The notes beneath the pieces were generated by a model. It was not told the origin of the DNA. It made no database searches and saw only the letters and a program-made list of their open reading frames with translations. Made by a program: the position numbers and the translations under genes. From positions 1 through 14,580 of the forward strand of contig JANLIQ010000014.1 of the NCBI GenBank assembly GCA_024654065.1: a stretch of DNA of 14,580 bases. Direction: 5' to 3'. This stretch comes from Candidatus Berkelbacteria bacterium (GTDB lineage Bacteria > Patescibacteriota > UBA1384 > 2-12-FULL-50-11). Shown piece by piece: positions 13,483 through 14,580 of this stretch (position 1 is its first letter; every line of letters begins with the position of its first letter).

Positions 13483-14414
13483 GTACAGCGAAGTCGATTG
13501 CTGGATCACTTCGCACCGCACACTCCATCGCTCTAATTTTGCACCAAAATCCAGACGGCGATGTTATTGGCTCGGCTTTAGCCCTAGAGCGATCCCTTCC
13601 TAGTAAAAAAATTAGGATTGTCTGCGTTAACCCGGTGGCCGATGTCTTTACTGAAGCTCTGGGCCCGTTTGCGGTTGAGTCAACTCTTCTGCAGAGCGCT
13701 AATTTATTTGTCGTCCTTGACTGTCCTGACCTAAAACGAACGGGATTTGCTACCCATCTTACTAAGTTAGCAAAGAACAAGAAGCTAATTGTTATTGATC
13801 ATCACCAGAAGGGTGATCTTGCGATATTAGCCAATGAATACCATCACGATCTAACAGCTTCTTCGACCTGTGAGATGGTTGCTAGTGTCATAGACGAGCT
13901 GCGACTTCCAATAAACTCATCCGTAGCAACGGCATTACTTCTAGGCATTCATACAGATACAGGTGGCTTTCAATATCCTAATACTACCAGTGAGACTCTA
14001 AAATTGGCCGCACGACTAGTACGCCAGGGCGCCGACTACCAACGTATCCGCCAAACACTGGGACCACAGCGAGATTTAAAAAAGATGAGACTTTGGGGCG
14101 AGGTGTTAGGATCTGTTTCAATTAACTCACTTGGTATTGCTGTCGCTCGTGTTAGCAAGGCTACGCTAGCCAAGACAAGCGCAACAGAAAGCGATTTGGC
14201 TGGTTTAGCAAAATATCTCTGTTCCATTGAAGGCACGAAGGCAACGCTAGTACTAGTAGAAACAGATGCTGGGTGGCGAGGAAGCCTACGTACCCAAAGT
14301 CGAACTTTTAATGTTGGACGACTCGCAAAACTGCTCGGAGGTAGCGGCGGCCGGAAAGTAGCCGGTTTCTTAGCGACAGAGGAACTAGTTTCTGATAAAA
14401 TTGATAGCGTTTAG
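13479..14414 (+). CDS. DHH/DHHA1 phosphoesterase (NrnA-like nanoRNase/pAp phosphatase)
   Basis: A 311-aa two-domain phosphoesterase of the DHH family. NrnA members degrade short RNA oligomers and dephosphorylate 3'-phosphoadenosine 5'-phosphate with two manganese ions. DHH domain motifs: H22, D26 and D28 in LHQNPDGDVIGSALAL; D81 in VVLDCPD; DHH at 107-109 (VIDHHQKGD); D160 in GIHTDTGGF. DHHA1 domain: GSLRTQSRTFNVGRLAKLL (about 268-286) and then GGSGGRKVAGF (287-297), where the substrate-binding GGGH histidine of the family is replaced by Gly (position 291). The metal site is complete, so catalysis is likely, with substrate binding possibly altered. It overlaps the MBL-fold gene by ATGA. tRNA-Leu(UAA) begins 5 nt after its stop, so the tRNAs probably share its transcript. 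Confidence 0.9.
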   Translation: MSTAKSIAGSLRTAHSIALILHQNPDGDVIGSALALERSLPSKKIRIVCVNPVADVFTEALGPFAVESTLLQSANLFVVLDCPDLKRTGFATHLTKLAKNKKLIVIDHHQKGDLAILANEYHHDLTASSTCEMVASVIDELRLPINSSVATALLLGIHTDTGGFQYPNTTSETLKLAARLVRQGADYQRIRQTLGPQRDLKKMRLWGEVLGSVSINSLGIAVARVSKATLAKTSATESDLAGLAKYLCSIEGTKATLVLVETDAGWRGSLRTQSRTFNVGRLAKLLGGSGGRKVAGFLATEELVSDKIDSV

Positions 14415-14419
14415 TTCAA

Positions 14420-14500
14420 GCCTGGGTGGTGGAATGGTATACACGATCGGCTTAAAACCGATTGTCGCAAGGCATGCGGGTTCGACTCCCGCCCCAGGCA
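14420..14500 (+). tRNA. tRNA-Leu(UAA)
   Basis: Class II tRNA, 81 nt. Acceptor GCCTGGG pairs with CCCAGGC, discriminator A at 14500. Anticodon arm ATCGG/CCGAT with loop CTTAAAA; anticodon TAA at 14453-14455. Long variable arm and T arm GCGGG TTCGACT CCCGC. CCA is not encoded (CTA follows). The loop is intact: the gene famous for carrying a group I intron elsewhere is not interrupted here. Confidence 0.96.
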
Positions 14501-14504
14501 CTAA

Positions 14505-14576
14505 GGGCAGTTAGCTCAGTGGTAGAGCGTTTCCTTTACACGGAAAGGGTCGTAGGTTCGAATCCTACACTGCCCA
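14505..14576 (+). tRNA. tRNA-Val(UAC)
   Basis: Acceptor GGGCAGT pairs with ACTGCCC, discriminator A at 14576. Anticodon arm TTTCC/GGAAA with loop TTTACAC; anticodon TAC. T arm GTAGG TTCGAAT CCTAC. Unlike the other three tRNAs here, CCA is encoded (14577-14579). It starts 4 nt after tRNA-Leu(UAA), so the pair is one transcript. Confidence 0.97.
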
Positions 14577-14580
14577 CCAA

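Noticed and set aside
1..14580. CRISPR arrays, insertion sequences, integrases, origin-type repeats
   Set aside because: No spaced direct repeats, transposase or integrase motifs, or clusters of DnaA-like boxes were seen on either strand.

Overview
This window looks like a piece of a chromosome from a Candidate Phyla Radiation (Patescibacteria) type bacterium. That placement is an inference from style, not from a marker gene: short, tightly packed genes with 4-nt ATGA overlaps, few Shine-Dalgarno sites, several small membrane proteins of unknown function, a degenerate metallo-beta-lactamase-fold protein, a stand-alone tRNA-binding OB domain, and a self-splicing intron in a tRNA gene. No reading frame needs UGA to be read as an amino acid, so the standard bacterial code fits.

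Layout. (1) 1-5362, plus strand, AT-rich: a carbohydrate operon with a good promoter at 16-44, a GT4 glycosyltransferase, an (alpha/alpha)-barrel partner that looks like the detached C-terminal half of larger GT4 fusions, a ParB-like-fold protein, and a GH94 sugar phosphorylase. GH94 homology begins at an AUC codon (2957) directly behind a perfect Shine-Dalgarno. (2) 5349-8009: a 58-aa membrane protein on the minus strand whose end is antisense to the end of the GH94 gene, then recG and comEA on the plus strand, overlapping by 14 nt. (3) about 8002-10192: a more GC-rich block with a different regulatory style (good SDs, consensus promoters, hairpin terminators). It holds two small membrane proteins (minus), tRNA-Leu(UAG), a PurN-like formyltransferase (minus) and, divergent from it, a MaoC-like hotdog protein. 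(4) 10245-10537: tRNA-Phe(GAA) interrupted between U33 and G34 by a compact 221-nt group I intron whose P1 to P8 and P10 helices can all be drawn by hand. (5) 10541-14576, plus strand: an RNA/translation-flavoured operon of CYTH protein, MetG-C-like OB domain, three-helix membrane protein, four-domain S1 protein, degenerate MBL-fold protein and a DHH/DHHA1 (NrnA-like) phosphoesterase, then tRNA-Leu(UAA) and tRNA-Val(UAC).

How the genes may work together. The first four genes probably build and phosphorolyse a beta-linked glucan or oligosaccharide; the ParB-like protein is the unexplained member. Region 5 combines RNA-binding and RNA-degrading proteins with tRNAs and is probably a translation/RNA-turnover operon. 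Region 3 may be an acquired insertion next to tRNA genes. The most unusual items are the tRNA-Phe intron, the apparent AUC start of the GH94 phosphorylase, the ParB-like protein in a sugar operon, and the solitary formyltransferase/hotdog pair.
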